Assembly: GCF_018388465.1 (NCBI RefSeq)
Contig: NZ_CP074404.1
Span: 2,046,001-2,110,000 of the forward strand
Length of the DNA: 64,000 nt
Direction: 5' to 3'
From: Cellulomonas fengjieae
Lineage (GTDB): Bacteria; Actinomycetota; Actinomycetes; Actinomycetales; Cellulomonadaceae
The position numbers were made by a program, and so were the translations under genes. The notes beneath the pieces were generated by a model. That model was given only the letters and a program-made list of their open reading frames with translations, was not told the DNA's origin and did no database searches. Of this stretch, positions 27,265 through 35,362 are shown one piece after another. Numbering within the stretch: position 1 is the stretch's first letter; each line of letters starts with the position of its first letter.

Positions 27265-27975
27265 GTGACGGACCGCATGTCTGTGCTGGCCTGGCTCGCG
27301 CGCGTGATCGCCGACGGCTCAGGTGACCGACCGCTCGCGCAGCGGTTGTGCGTGGCGTGCGTCGAGATCCTGGACGCGCACGGTGTGGCGATCACATTGG
27401 CGTCGTCGCGCCCCGAACGGCTCACGGTGTGGGCCACCGACGGGACCTCCGCGCGGTTGGAGGACTTGCAGGACGTCTTGGGAGAGGGCCCAGGCCAGGA
27501 AGCCTTCGACACCAACGCCGTCGTGATCACCCACATCGACGGTGAGACCCACGGGCGGTATCCGCTCTTCACCGAGCTGGCGGGGGCAGCCGCGGGCGCC
27601 GCGACGATCTGGGCACTGCCGATGCGCATCTCAGGGGGCCGCGCGGTCGGCGTCGTGACGCTGTACCGCCGGGGCGGACGGCTCGCGGGCACCCTCGAGG
27701 ACGCGCAGCTCCTTGCCGACGCTGTCGGCGCCGTGGTGATCAACGACCCCGACGGACCCGTCAACGGCCAGGCCTGGTCCCTCCGGGCGCGCGTCCATCA
27801 GGCCACCGGGATGGTCGTCGCGCAGCTACGGATGCACCCGGACGACGCGCTCGCCCTGCTGCGCGCGCACGCGTTCGCCGACAGCTCCTCTGTCGACGCC
27901 GTCGCTGAGGCCGTCATCACTCGGGAGCTCACCTTCGCGCAGGCGGAAGACAGCACAGAGAGCGGTACGCCCTGA
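27265..27975 (+). CDS. GAF-ANTAR regulator (copy A of a paralogous pair)
   Basis: 236-residue cytosolic regulator with an N-terminal GAF sensor (~15-150) and a C-terminal ANTAR domain (~172-228; ARVHQATGMVVAQL, then DDALALLRAHAF). ANTAR domains bind paired RNA hairpins and prevent transcription termination, so this is probably a ligand- or redox-responsive antiterminator; the ligand is unknown. It shares the block LEDLQDVLGEGPG and the general layout with the protein encoded at 28779-29519, showing duplication. GTG at 27265 is chosen because GGAGG lies seven bases upstream. It converges with the minus-strand GAF-ANTAR gene at 28084. Confidence 0.85.
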   Translation: MTDRMSVLAWLARVIADGSGDRPLAQRLCVACVEILDAHGVAITLASSRPERLTVWATDGTSARLEDLQDVLGEGPGQEAFDTNAVVITHIDGETHGRYPLFTELAGAAAGAATIWALPMRISGGRAVGVVTLYRRGGRLAGTLEDAQLLADAVGAVVINDPDGPVNGQAWSLRARVHQATGMVVAQLRMHPDDALALLRAHAFADSSSVDAVAEAVITRELTFAQAEDSTESGTP

Positions 27976-28083
27976 ACGAGGTCGCGCACCGCGTTCGCGA
28001 GTAGGAGCTGTGATGGCGAGGCGCAGAAGGGCCGAGTCTCGCCCCTCCGCCCATGGCGCCTCTCTCGGTCCCTCCAGGAGAGC

Positions 28084-28782
28084 TCAGCGCTGGTGGGCGG
28101 CGTGCACCACGTCCTGAGCGACCCGTGCGAGCGTCGACCCGGTGGACCTGGTGCGCGTGATGAGCTCGTCGTACGCCTCCGCCATGCCCAGCCCCAGCTG
28201 CTGCGCCAGCACGCCCTTGGCCTGCTCGACGACGATGCGTCCCTCCAGTGCGAGCGACACGTGACGGGTCAGCTCGTCGTCGGCCATCACCGCCGGCTGC
28301 ACGATGGTCAGCGTCGCCAGGTCAGCCATGCTCTGCGCCAGCACGGCGGCATCGTGGTCGAACTCCTCCGGTCCGGTCGAGAACAGCCCCAGACCCCCGA
28401 GCGCGTGCTCGCGGAACAGCAGTGGGAAGGCGTGCACTGCCTGGAACCCCGCGTCCACGATCTCCCGGCCGACGTCCGGCCAGCGCGCGACGACGGTGTC
28501 CGCGCCCACCGCGAACGTCGCCTCCCCGGCGCGCGAGGCGTCGACGCACGGACCCGACTCGCGTTGGGCCTGGTACAGCTCGAGGTGGGCGACCCCGTGG
28601 GACGTCGCGCTCAGCAGCTCCAGCTCGTCGGCGGCGTTGCGCACCAGGATCGCGGCCGCCGTGACGGGGAGCAGCTCGACGCAGTCGTGCAGGAGCCGTG
28701 CGAGCACTCCGGTGATCTCCTGGTCGTGCACCAGCGCTGCCGCGACCTCAGCGAGGGCTTCTGTCGGTGTGCGTGTTGTCAT
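28084..28782 (-). CDS. GAF-ANTAR regulator
   Basis: 232-residue protein with GAF domain (~20-160; the GPCVDASRAGEATF and HAFPLLFREHALGGLGLF stretches are typical) and a classical ANTAR domain (~170-228; EGRIVVEQAKGVLAQQLGL, then AYDELITRTRSTG). The canonical QAKG-LA signature makes the RNA-binding prediction stronger than for the paralogous pair beside it. ATG at 28782 overlaps the stop of the upstream GAF-ANTAR gene by four bases, so two ANTAR proteins are made from one message in coupled fashion and might heterodimerise. The stop lies about 109 bases from the convergent copy A gene. Confidence 0.88.
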   Translation of the reverse strand: MTTRTPTEALAEVAAALVHDQEITGVLARLLHDCVELLPVTAAAILVRNAADELELLSATSHGVAHLELYQAQRESGPCVDASRAGEATFAVGADTVVARWPDVGREIVDAGFQAVHAFPLLFREHALGGLGLFSTGPEEFDHDAAVLAQSMADLATLTIVQPAVMADDELTRHVSLALEGRIVVEQAKGVLAQQLGLGMAEAYDELITRTRSTGSTLARVAQDVVHAAHQR

Positions 28783-29519
28783 GATCCGTCCATCCCCGTG
28801 CTGTCGTCCGGGAGAGCTTCGTCGACGTCGGAGCCCGACGTGGTGTCCGCGAAGGTGAGGCGTCGCTCGGTGACGGCACGTGCCACCTCATCGAGGGTGG
28901 ACGCCTCCGAGAACGCGTGGGCGCGCAGCAGGGCCAGGGCGTCCTCCGGGGCGACCACGAGCTGCACCACCACCATGCCGGTGGCCTGGTGCACCCGCGC
29001 GCGGTCGGACCAGCCGGCGAACGGTGCCTCCTCGCCGGCCGCGTCGTCGAGCAGCGCAGCACCCACCGCGTCGGCGAGGAACTGCGCGTCTTCGAGGTCC
29101 CCTGCCAAGGGGCCGAGCAACCGGTAGAGGGTGACGACGCCGATGGTGTGACCGCCGGGGTGCATGGGTATGGACCACACAGTCACTGGCCCGGTGATGT
29201 CACGAACAAGCTCATCGAACAGCGGGAATCGTCCATCTCCGGAGCCGTCGACATTCGCGACGACCGCGTGACCATCGCGGTACGCCTCATGCCCAGGCCC
29301 CTCGCCCAGCACGTCCTGCAGGTCCTCCATGCGGGCCGAGTTCCTGTCGGTAGCGCTCACGGTCAGACGCTCCGGCTCGGTCGGAGCCAACGTGATCGAG
29401 CCGCCGTCGGCTCCCAGGATCTCCACGCACGCACGGCACAGCCGTGTCGCGAGAGGCTCGTCAGCGTCGCCGGCCGCCACGGAGGTAGCCAGCCGCCCGA
29501 GCACCACGCTGCGCTTCAT
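28779..29519 (-). CDS. GAF-ANTAR regulator (copy B of a paralogous pair)
   Basis: 246-residue GAF-ANTAR protein, a paralogue of the one at 27265-27975: both carry LATRLCRACVEIL-type helix 1, the MEDLQDVLGEGPG loop and ARVHQATGMVVVQL in the ANTAR domain (~175-228). The C-terminal ~15 residues are acidic and disordered. ATG at 29519 has GGGAGGGAG upstream. Its stop overlaps the start of the next GAF-ANTAR gene by four bases. The ANTAR helix here lacks the usual AKG-x-LM signature, reading ATGMVV, so RNA-binding specificity may differ from that of its partner. Confidence 0.86.
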   Translation of the reverse strand: MKRSVVLGRLATSVAAGDADEPLATRLCRACVEILGADGGSITLAPTEPERLTVSATDRNSARMEDLQDVLGEGPGHEAYRDGHAVVANVDGSGDGRFPLFDELVRDITGPVTVWSIPMHPGGHTIGVVTLYRLLGPLAGDLEDAQFLADAVGAALLDDAAGEEAPFAGWSDRARVHQATGMVVVQLVVAPEDALALLRAHAFSEASTLDEVARAVTERRLTFADTTSGSDVDEALPDDSTGMDGS

Positions 29520-29958
29520 CAGCTCTCCCTCCCCGCTCCGCCCGCGTCGACGTGCCGATGCGCTCCCGACCATCTTCGCCCACCGTCGGGTCTCACGACC
29601 CAGGTACGCAGATGTGCACACGCACCGAGCGGTCCTCGAGCGCTGCCCGAGCGATCCGCCGGAGGCCTCCTCGGTGCTCGGTTGCGCGCCATGGTCCATG
29701 TTCGCCTCCATGCCGCCCGAATGCCCACTCCGGGACGGCAGGACGTGTGCCGAGCCGCTGAGATCCCGGGAGGGAGGCGTCCTCGACGACGTCCGCCACG
29801 AGGCGCCGCTCGACGGCCCCACCGGGTTCCGCGCCGCCCCGGCGCCGGTACCCGAGGTGGTCGCCACCGGACTCCTCGGCGGATGCGCACCTTTCGGACG
29901 TGGCACAAGATGGGGTACTCGCGGCAGATCGCCGCATCGAATCCCCGAGAGCCGACCC
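29520..29958. other. Divergent intergenic region in the signalling island (no gene seen)
   Basis: This 439-base stretch separates the divergent GAF-ANTAR pair (minus) from the HATPase-ANTAR gene (plus). Reading frames here are extensions of the neighbouring genes without ribosome-binding support. Near 29,890 there is CTTT followed 18 bases later by GGGTAC, faintly like a SigB-type promoter but with the spacer too long to count. It should hold both promoters and possibly ANTAR-target hairpins. Confidence 0.5.
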
Positions 29959-30558
29959 GTGCGCCTCCGCTTCACCGCCGACCTGTCGACGATCGCCCGT
30001 GCTCGTCATTGGGTCGTCGATCAGGCGCACGCCCACGGCGCTACCCCTCGCGCGGTCCGGACCGTCGAGCTGCTCGCCAACGAGGCCGTCACCAACGCGG
30101 TCGTCCACGGCCCCGCAGCGGGCGGTGTCGAGGTGAGCATCCGCAGGCGCGGACACCACCTACGCATCAGTGTTCGCGACGAGAGCGACGCCCCGCCGAT
30201 TCTGCGCGACCCCCGCCTCACCGCGCCGGGGGGACGAGGCATCCTGCTCATCGACCGCCTCTCCAGCGCCTGGGGTGTGCAGCCACACCCTGCCGGCGGG
30301 AAGACCGTCTGGTTCGAGCTCCACGACCGCGACCCTGGGACCCCGCAGCCATCAGACGGTGAGGCGCTGCTCGGCCGGCCAGTGGAGGCCGCGCTCGAGG
30401 GGGGAGTCACAGCCGAGCGCGCTAAAGGGGTCCTCGCACAGACCCAGCACATCGACATGGTCGCCGCGGACGACATGCTGCGCCAGATCGCGAACGCGCA
30501 GGACATCACCGACTCGGACGCGGCCGAGAACGTGGTCCGCAGCGCACAGGACCGATAG
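29959..30558 (+). CDS. HATPase (anti-sigma kinase-like) - ANTAR fusion
   Basis: 199-residue protein joining two domains rarely seen together. Residues ~1-125 are an RsbW-type HATPase: N box ELLANEAVTNAVVHGP (~37-52), G1 region ISVRDESDAPP and G2 region GGRGILLIDRLSSAWGV (~91-107). Residues ~138-199 look like an ANTAR RNA-binding domain (EGGVTAERAKGVLAQTQ, followed by the helical repeat region). A partner-switch kinase would thus be tethered to an RNA antiterminator. GTG at 29959 gives MRLRFTADLST, the usual start of such HATPases; the ribosome-binding site is weak. The next gene, 247 bases on, is another GAF-ANTAR. Confidence 0.8.
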   Translation: MRLRFTADLSTIARARHWVVDQAHAHGATPRAVRTVELLANEAVTNAVVHGPAAGGVEVSIRRRGHHLRISVRDESDAPPILRDPRLTAPGGRGILLIDRLSSAWGVQPHPAGGKTVWFELHDRDPGTPQPSDGEALLGRPVEAALEGGVTAERAKGVLAQTQHIDMVAADDMLRQIANAQDITDSDAAENVVRSAQDR

Positions 30559-30650
30559 CCGGTTCACGTGCGGGATGCGGGTGGGCCGGACCTCGCATCA
30601 TCAGCGCGCCTCCCGTGATGCGGTCCGCAGCCTCTCCGTGCTGTACCGGA

Positions 30651-30684
30651 CACTGTGCGGGTAGTGTGCGTAGTGCGCACAGTG
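30651..30684 (+). promoter_or_regulatory. 9-bp inverted repeat upstream of GAF-ANTAR gene
   Basis: CACTGTGCG (30651-30659) and its exact complement CGCACAGTG (30676-30684) flank a 16-base spacer that itself repeats related words (AGTGTGCG). A further GACACTTTGCG follows at about 30,698. It could be an operator, or an RNA hairpin in the leader of the ANTAR gene starting at 30806. Confidence 0.5.
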
Positions 30685-30805
30685 AGCAGACACTTTGCGT
30701 CAGTGGCTCCGACCGGAGCCGGTGTCAGCTTCTGCCCGAGTTCTCGGGTATGGGCGCAGGCAGCTCGGCCACGGGCCGAGTGCCGACCGAATCGGGGTTC
30801 CCCAG

Positions 30806-31543
30806 GTGTCTGCGAGCCTTCCTGAGCGTGATCTGCCACTGGCCGAAGAGCTGGCCACGGTCTTCACGCAGATGTCCGGTCTGCTGCTGTCGCAGGAGAC
30901 GGTCGAGACGGCTCTGCACACGATCGCGACATTGGCGCAGACGACTTTGCCGGGCACGGTTGCAGCTGGCCTGACGTTGGTCGACGTGCACGGGCGCCGG
31001 ACCACAGCCGGCGCGTCGGACCGTGTCACGCAGCGGGCTGACGCGCTGCAGTACGAGCTCGATGAGGGGCCGTGCCTGACCGCGTGCGCACAGCGCACCC
31101 TCGTCCGCGTGGACGACGTCGCGCATGACGAACGCTGGCCGCGGTGGGCTCGAGCGGTGCGGCCGCTCGGGGTGTACTCGACCCTCAGCGCACCCCTGGT
31201 CGCCGGTGACACCACCCTCGGCGCGATCAAGGTCTACGGGCAGCACCCGGGGATCTACGACGCCCATGCCGAACACGTCATGACGTTGTTCGCCGCACAG
31301 GCCGCGGTGCTGGTCGCCAACGTCCAGACGGTGGAGAACGCCCGCAGTCTCAGTACTCAGCTGCGGGATGCGCTGCGCAACCGGGACGTGATCAGCACCG
31401 CCAAGGGAGTGCTGATGGCCCGCGAGGGCGTCGACGAAGACACCGCCTTCGCCCGCCTCGTCGCGATGTCGCAACGCGACGGGCGCAAGCTGCGCGATGT
31501 CGCCGAGACGCTGGTACGCGCCGCATCCCAGCGTCGACGCTGA
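30806..31543 (+). CDS. GAF-ANTAR regulator
   Basis: 245-residue protein with an N-terminal GAF domain (~20-165; the DEGPCLTACAQRTLVRVDDV and STLSAPLVAGDTTLGAIKVY blocks are typical) and a C-terminal classical ANTAR domain (~178-240; RDVISTAKGVLMAREGV). The length and layout match common actinobacterial GAF-ANTAR proteins. GTG at 30806 is chosen because the conserved region begins just after it; an ATG at 30695 would add ~37 unconserved residues and pass through an inverted-repeat region. It ends 12 bases before the GAF-SpoIIE phosphatase gene, so the two probably form an operon. Confidence 0.87.
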   Translation: MSASLPERDLPLAEELATVFTQMSGLLLSQETVETALHTIATLAQTTLPGTVAAGLTLVDVHGRRTTAGASDRVTQRADALQYELDEGPCLTACAQRTLVRVDDVAHDERWPRWARAVRPLGVYSTLSAPLVAGDTTLGAIKVYGQHPGIYDAHAEHVMTLFAAQAAVLVANVQTVENARSLSTQLRDALRNRDVISTAKGVLMAREGVDEDTAFARLVAMSQRDGRKLRDVAETLVRAASQRRR

Positions 31544-31555
31544 GCGCAGGTTCGC

Positions 31556-33067
31556 ATGAGCATGCGTGCCGCCACCGCCGACGAGCAGCGCCACGCCCTG
31601 GACATCGCGTATCGCCGAGCGCACCTGAGCCTCGACGACCTCTGGCTGGCCTACTTCACCCTCGGCGGAGAAGCGGGACCGATGGAGGTCGAGGCGTACC
31701 TGCATGGCCTGATGCCGCTACCCCGCGGGCAGCGCGACATGCTGGCCCACGCGGTCAACGAACGCCTCGACGACCTCACCACGCGACTTCGGGTGCCCTA
31801 CACCCGAACCCTTCGCGACCCGACCCCGATCACCGGGCCCCTTGCCGCACTGGCCGGCCTCCTGGACGGTACCCTCCAGGCCGCGCCGGAAGAGCTCGTT
31901 CGACTCCTCCCCCTTGCCGCCGACGCCCTGGGCGTGCGAGCCGTCCTGCACGTCATCGACTACGCGCAACGCCAGCTGGTCCCCGTGCACCTGGACCCCG
32001 CCGGTCGGGGCCGCATCGTCGGCGGTGAGCCCCTGGGAGTGGACTCCACGCTGGCCGGCCAGGCGTTCCAGCGCGGCCACGCCATCTCCAGCCCTGCCGA
32101 TGACCGGCACCGGATGTGGGTGCCCGTGATCGACGGAGTCGAGCGCCTAGGCGTCCTGGAGATCACCCCGGGCGACGACGAAGACCTCGACGACCCACAG
32201 CTGCGCCGCGACTGCCTCTGGGTGGCCAACCTCGTCGGTCATCTCATCAGTGCCGGCGGTGCGTACGGCGACGCGTTCGACGCAGTACGCCGGACCAAGC
32301 CACGCTCCGCTTCCGGTGAGCTGATCTGGAACCTCATACCGCCCCTGACCGCCGGGACGGACCGCTTCGTGATCGCCGGCCAGTTCGAGCCCTGCGACGA
32401 CGTCGGGGGTGACGCCTTCGACTACGCACTGTCCCAGGAGACCGCCAGGCTCGCGATCTTCGACGCGACGGGCCATTCACTGGCCTCCGGGCTCGCCGCC
32501 GCTGCCGCGCTGGCCGCCTCCCGCAACAGCCGACGCTCCGGCGCGGGACTCGTGGAGCAGGCGTCGGCCATCGACGATGTCATCGCCACGCACTTTGCCG
32601 ACCGCATGATGTACGTCTCGGGGATCCTGGCCGAGATCGACCTGACGACAGGCCGGCTGCGATTCATCGTGGCCGGGCATCCGGCCCCGCTCCTTCTTCG
32701 CGACGGCAAGATCGTCAAATCCTTGGCCGGCGACGGACGAGGCATGTTCGGCCTGCAGATGCGGGCCATGTCCGTGGGCGAGGAAACTCTCGAGCCGGGC
32801 GACCGCCTGCTGCTCTACACCGACGGCATCACGGAGGCTCGCGACCGTGACGGGCAGTTCTTCGGTTCCGACCGACTGGAGAACTTCCTCCAGCGCGCCG
32901 ACGCCGCGGGCTATCCACCGCCGGAGACCGTCCGCCGGCTGACCCGCGCAGTCATGGAACACCAGCACGGCCGCCTGCAGGACGACGCCACCGTTCTGCT
33001 CGCCTCATGGTTGCCGACACCGTCGGAGCACCCGGCACCCGGCACCCCTCGCCGAGCGCTGACCTGA
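31556..33067 (+). CDS. GAF-SpoIIE PP2C-type phosphatase
   Basis: 503-residue serine phosphatase of the partner-switching (RsbU/SpoIIE) type. An N-terminal helical region (~1-85) is followed by a GAF-like domain (~100-235) and the SpoIIE catalytic domain (~262-490). Metal-binding acidic motifs are visible as DDVGGDAFDY (~281-290), FDATGHSLASGLAA (~302-315) and YTDGITEARDRDG (~420-432). Such enzymes dephosphorylate STAS antagonists. The only free STAS protein nearby lacks the phosphorylatable Ser, so the true substrate may lie elsewhere. ATG at 31556, 12 bases after the GAF-ANTAR gene; the ribosome-binding site is weak. Confidence 0.9.
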   Translation: MSMRAATADEQRHALDIAYRRAHLSLDDLWLAYFTLGGEAGPMEVEAYLHGLMPLPRGQRDMLAHAVNERLDDLTTRLRVPYTRTLRDPTPITGPLAALAGLLDGTLQAAPEELVRLLPLAADALGVRAVLHVIDYAQRQLVPVHLDPAGRGRIVGGEPLGVDSTLAGQAFQRGHAISSPADDRHRMWVPVIDGVERLGVLEITPGDDEDLDDPQLRRDCLWVANLVGHLISAGGAYGDAFDAVRRTKPRSASGELIWNLIPPLTAGTDRFVIAGQFEPCDDVGGDAFDYALSQETARLAIFDATGHSLASGLAAAAALAASRNSRRSGAGLVEQASAIDDVIATHFADRMMYVSGILAEIDLTTGRLRFIVAGHPAPLLLRDGKIVKSLAGDGRGMFGLQMRAMSVGEETLEPGDRLLLYTDGITEARDRDGQFFGSDRLENFLQRADAAGYPPPETVRRLTRAVMEHQHGRLQDDATVLLASWLPTPSEHPAPGTPRRALT

Positions 33068-33267
33068 CAACACCCCGGCCGACATCAACGCCGGAGCTGA
33101 GCGCGCGAGAGGGCCCGCGTCGCGCACACCACGCTCTCCCACACCCACTAAACTTCTCAGGCGGGTGATCGCCGACCGGCCCCACGCCGTCGCGCGTTCG
33201 GCCTGGCGCCCACACCCCGACCGACGTAGTCCCTTCGAGCGCGCGCGGGTTCGAGGCCGAAGGACCC

Positions 33268-33316
33268 ACGTCGGGCGCCGGCGGATCCGCCAGGGTGGGG
33301 CGCACGCGCCCGACGT
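33268..33316 (+). terminator. Large inverted repeat between phosphatase gene and deoC
   Basis: The 350-base gap 33,068-33,417 has no gene. It holds a perfect 11-bp inverted repeat ACGTCGGGCGC/GCGCCCGACGT (33268-33278, 33306-33316) with a nested 12-bp palindrome GGCGGATCCGCC (33280-33291). Likely a terminator of the signalling operon or part of the deoC leader; which one is open. Confidence 0.5.
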
Positions 33317-33417
33317 CGGCGGACCCCGCACGCACCATCCCCCACACGACGCACGCACACGCCTCACGACCACGTGATCCGGACGGCCGGAGCCGCCCAG
33401 ATCGACAGGAGAGTCCC

Positions 33418-34113
33418 ATGACCACGACCGCCACCACCGGCATCGACCCCGCCGCGCTCGCCCAGTACGTCGACCACACCCTGCTCAAGCCCGAGGCGAC
33501 AGCAGCGGACGTGGCCGCCCTGGTCGCCGAAGGTGCGCAGCTCGGCGTGTACTCGGTGTGCGTCTCGCCGTCGTTCCTGCCGCTGGACCTCACCCAGGCG
33601 CCGAACCTGCGGGTCGCTGTGGTGTGCGGCTTCCCCTCCGGCAAGCACCACAGCAGCATCAAGGCCGCCGAGGCGGCACTGGCCGTGCAGCACGGGGCCG
33701 ACGAGGTCGACATGGTGATCGACGTCGGCGCAGCCAGGTCCGGGGACTTCGCCGCGGTCGAGGCCGACATCGCCGCCGTCCGCGCCGCAGTGCCGGCCCC
33801 CGGGGTCCTGAAGGTCATCGTCGAGTCCGCGGCGCTCGACGACGCGCAGATCGTCGGCACCTGCCGAGCCGCCGTCGCCGCGGGCGCCGACTTCGTGAAG
33901 ACCTCCACGGGCTTCCACCCAGCCGGCGGCGCCACCGTGCACGCCGTCGAGCTGATGCGCGCGACCGTCGGACCCACGATGGGCGTCAAGGCATCGGGCG
34001 GCATCCGCACCGCCGCGGACGCGCTGGCCCTCATCGAGGCGGGCGCCACCCGCCTGGGCCTGTCCGCCACGGGCGCCGTGCTCGCCGGCCTGGACGGCGG
34101 CGCCGGCTACTGA
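33418..34113 (+). CDS. deoC: Deoxyribose-phosphate aldolase
   Basis: 231-residue class I aldolase splitting 2-deoxyribose 5-phosphate into acetaldehyde and glyceraldehyde 3-phosphate in deoxynucleoside catabolism. Family blocks: [16 protein letters not shown] (~17-32), [19 protein letters not shown] (~74-92), the EVDMVIDVG strand (~101-109), and the Schiff-base Lys in [13 protein letters not shown] (~159-171) with a second Lys in [14 protein letters not shown] at 33418 has AGGAGA upstream. It is transcribed alone, toward a convergent aldo/keto reductase gene. An inverted repeat (34150-34159 with 34186-34195) just past the stop could end its transcript. Confidence 0.95.
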   Translation: MTTTATTGIDPAALAQYVDHTLLKPEATAADVAALVAEGAQLGVYSVCVSPSFLPLDLTQAPNLRVAVVCGFPSGKHHSSIKAAEAALAVQHGADEVDMVIDVGAARSGDFAAVEADIAAVRAAVPAPGVLKVIVESAALDDAQIVGTCRAAVAAGADFVKTSTGFHPAGGATVHAVELMRATVGPTMGVKASGGIRTAADALALIEAGATRLGLSATGAVLAGLDGGAGY

Positions 34114-34174
34114 CCGGCGACTGCGACCGACCGGGCTCCCCCGTCGGAGCGCCACCGGGTCGTGGGCGACCTCG

Positions 34175-35197
34175 TCAGAGCCCACCCCGGTGGCGTTGCG
34201 CCACGCCGGCGGTGCCGTAGGGGTAGTCGTCGACCCTCGGCGCGCTCACCTCGGTCAGCCGCTCGAGCTCGGCGGCCGTGAGCACCAGGTCGGCGGCGCG
34301 CAGGTTGTCGCCGAGCTGCTCGCTCGTGCGGGCTCCGATGATGACCGAGGTGACCCCCGGGCGGGCTGCGAGCCACGCCAGGGCGACCTGGGACATGGTC
34401 ACCTCGCGGGCGTCGGCGACCTCCCGGACGGCGTCGATGACACGCCACGTCCTCTCATCGGCGTTCCGTGCCTCCCACGCCTCCATGCCTCGGGTGGGAT
34501 CCTCGCCCAGCCGGGACGAGCCCTGCGGGAGGACGTCCCGCTCGTACTTCCCGGTGAGCCAGCCGCCGGCCAGCGGTGACCACGGCAACAGCCCGAGGCC
34601 CGCGTCGAGGGCTGCGGGAACGACCTCGTGCTCGATGTCGCGTACGAGCAGGTTGTACTGGGGCTGGAGCGTGACCGGCCGCGACCAGTCATGGGCACGC
34701 GCCGTGTGGACGGCCTTCGTGAGCTGCCACCCGAGGTAGTTGGAGAATCCGTAGTACGAGATCTTGCCCGCGGCGACGGCCTCGTCGAGGAACCCGAGCG
34801 TCTCCTCGACGGGGGTGAGCGCGTCCCAGGCGTGCATCTGGTAGAGGTCGATGTGCTCGACACCCAGGCGACGCAGTGAGGCATCGAGCGCCTCGCGCAG
34901 ATGGCGGCGAGACAGGCCCAGGTCGTTGCGACCGTCTCCCATCGCGAACCGCCCCTTCGTCGCCACGACGAGCTGCCGTGCGTCCGTGGGGTGGGCGGCG
35001 AGCCAGCGTCCGAGAATCTCCTCGGAGCCGCCCTGCGAGTAGACGTCGGCGGTGTCGACGAACGTCCCGCCGTGCTCGACGAACGTCGTCATCATCTCGG
35101 CGGACGCCCGTTCGTCCGCCTCGGCGCCGAACGTCATGGTGCCGAGGCACTGCGCCGAGACGATCGTTCCGCTGGTGCCGAGGGTGCGGTACTGCAT
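34175..35197 (-). CDS. Aldo/keto reductase
   Basis: 340-residue NADPH-dependent aldo/keto reductase of the (beta/alpha)8 class. The catalytic tetrad is traceable: Asp in FVDTADVYSQGGSEE (Asp and Tyr, ~45-59), Lys in VVATKGRFAMGDG (~77-89), and His in YQMHAWDALTPVEE (~118-131). The C-terminal VIIGARTSEQLGDNL block binds the cofactor phosphate. The substrate is unknown. The start ATG at 35197 has GGAGGGG upstream. It is convergent with deoC and divergent from the sulfate-permease remnant. General stress or sugar-aldehyde metabolism is plausible but not shown. Confidence 0.92.
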   Translation of the reverse strand: MQYRTLGTSGTIVSAQCLGTMTFGAEADERASAEMMTTFVEHGGTFVDTADVYSQGGSEEILGRWLAAHPTDARQLVVATKGRFAMGDGRNDLGLSRRHLREALDASLRRLGVEHIDLYQMHAWDALTPVEETLGFLDEAVAAGKISYYGFSNYLGWQLTKAVHTARAHDWSRPVTLQPQYNLLVRDIEHEVVPAALDAGLGLLPWSPLAGGWLTGKYERDVLPQGSSRLGEDPTRGMEAWEARNADERTWRVIDAVREVADAREVTMSQVALAWLAARPGVTSVIIGARTSEQLGDNLRAADLVLTAAELERLTEVSAPRVDDYPYGTAGVAQRHRGGL

Positions 35198-35362
35198 GGT
35201 GTACCCCTCCTGGTTGCCGACTGGATCGAGGACATCACGAGTCTGCGGCGCCCGCCACCGTGCGCGGCGCCCGATCTGCGTCGATGGTGGAGGCACGCCG
35301 GAACGCGCCGCATGACGCGCCGCGGGGACCGGCGACAGGGTGCTGGGCCCCAGCTCGGCGTC

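Noticed and set aside
29886..29915. SigB-type promoter (CTTT...GGGTAC)
   Set aside because: The 18-base spacer is too long and the -35 element is imperfect.
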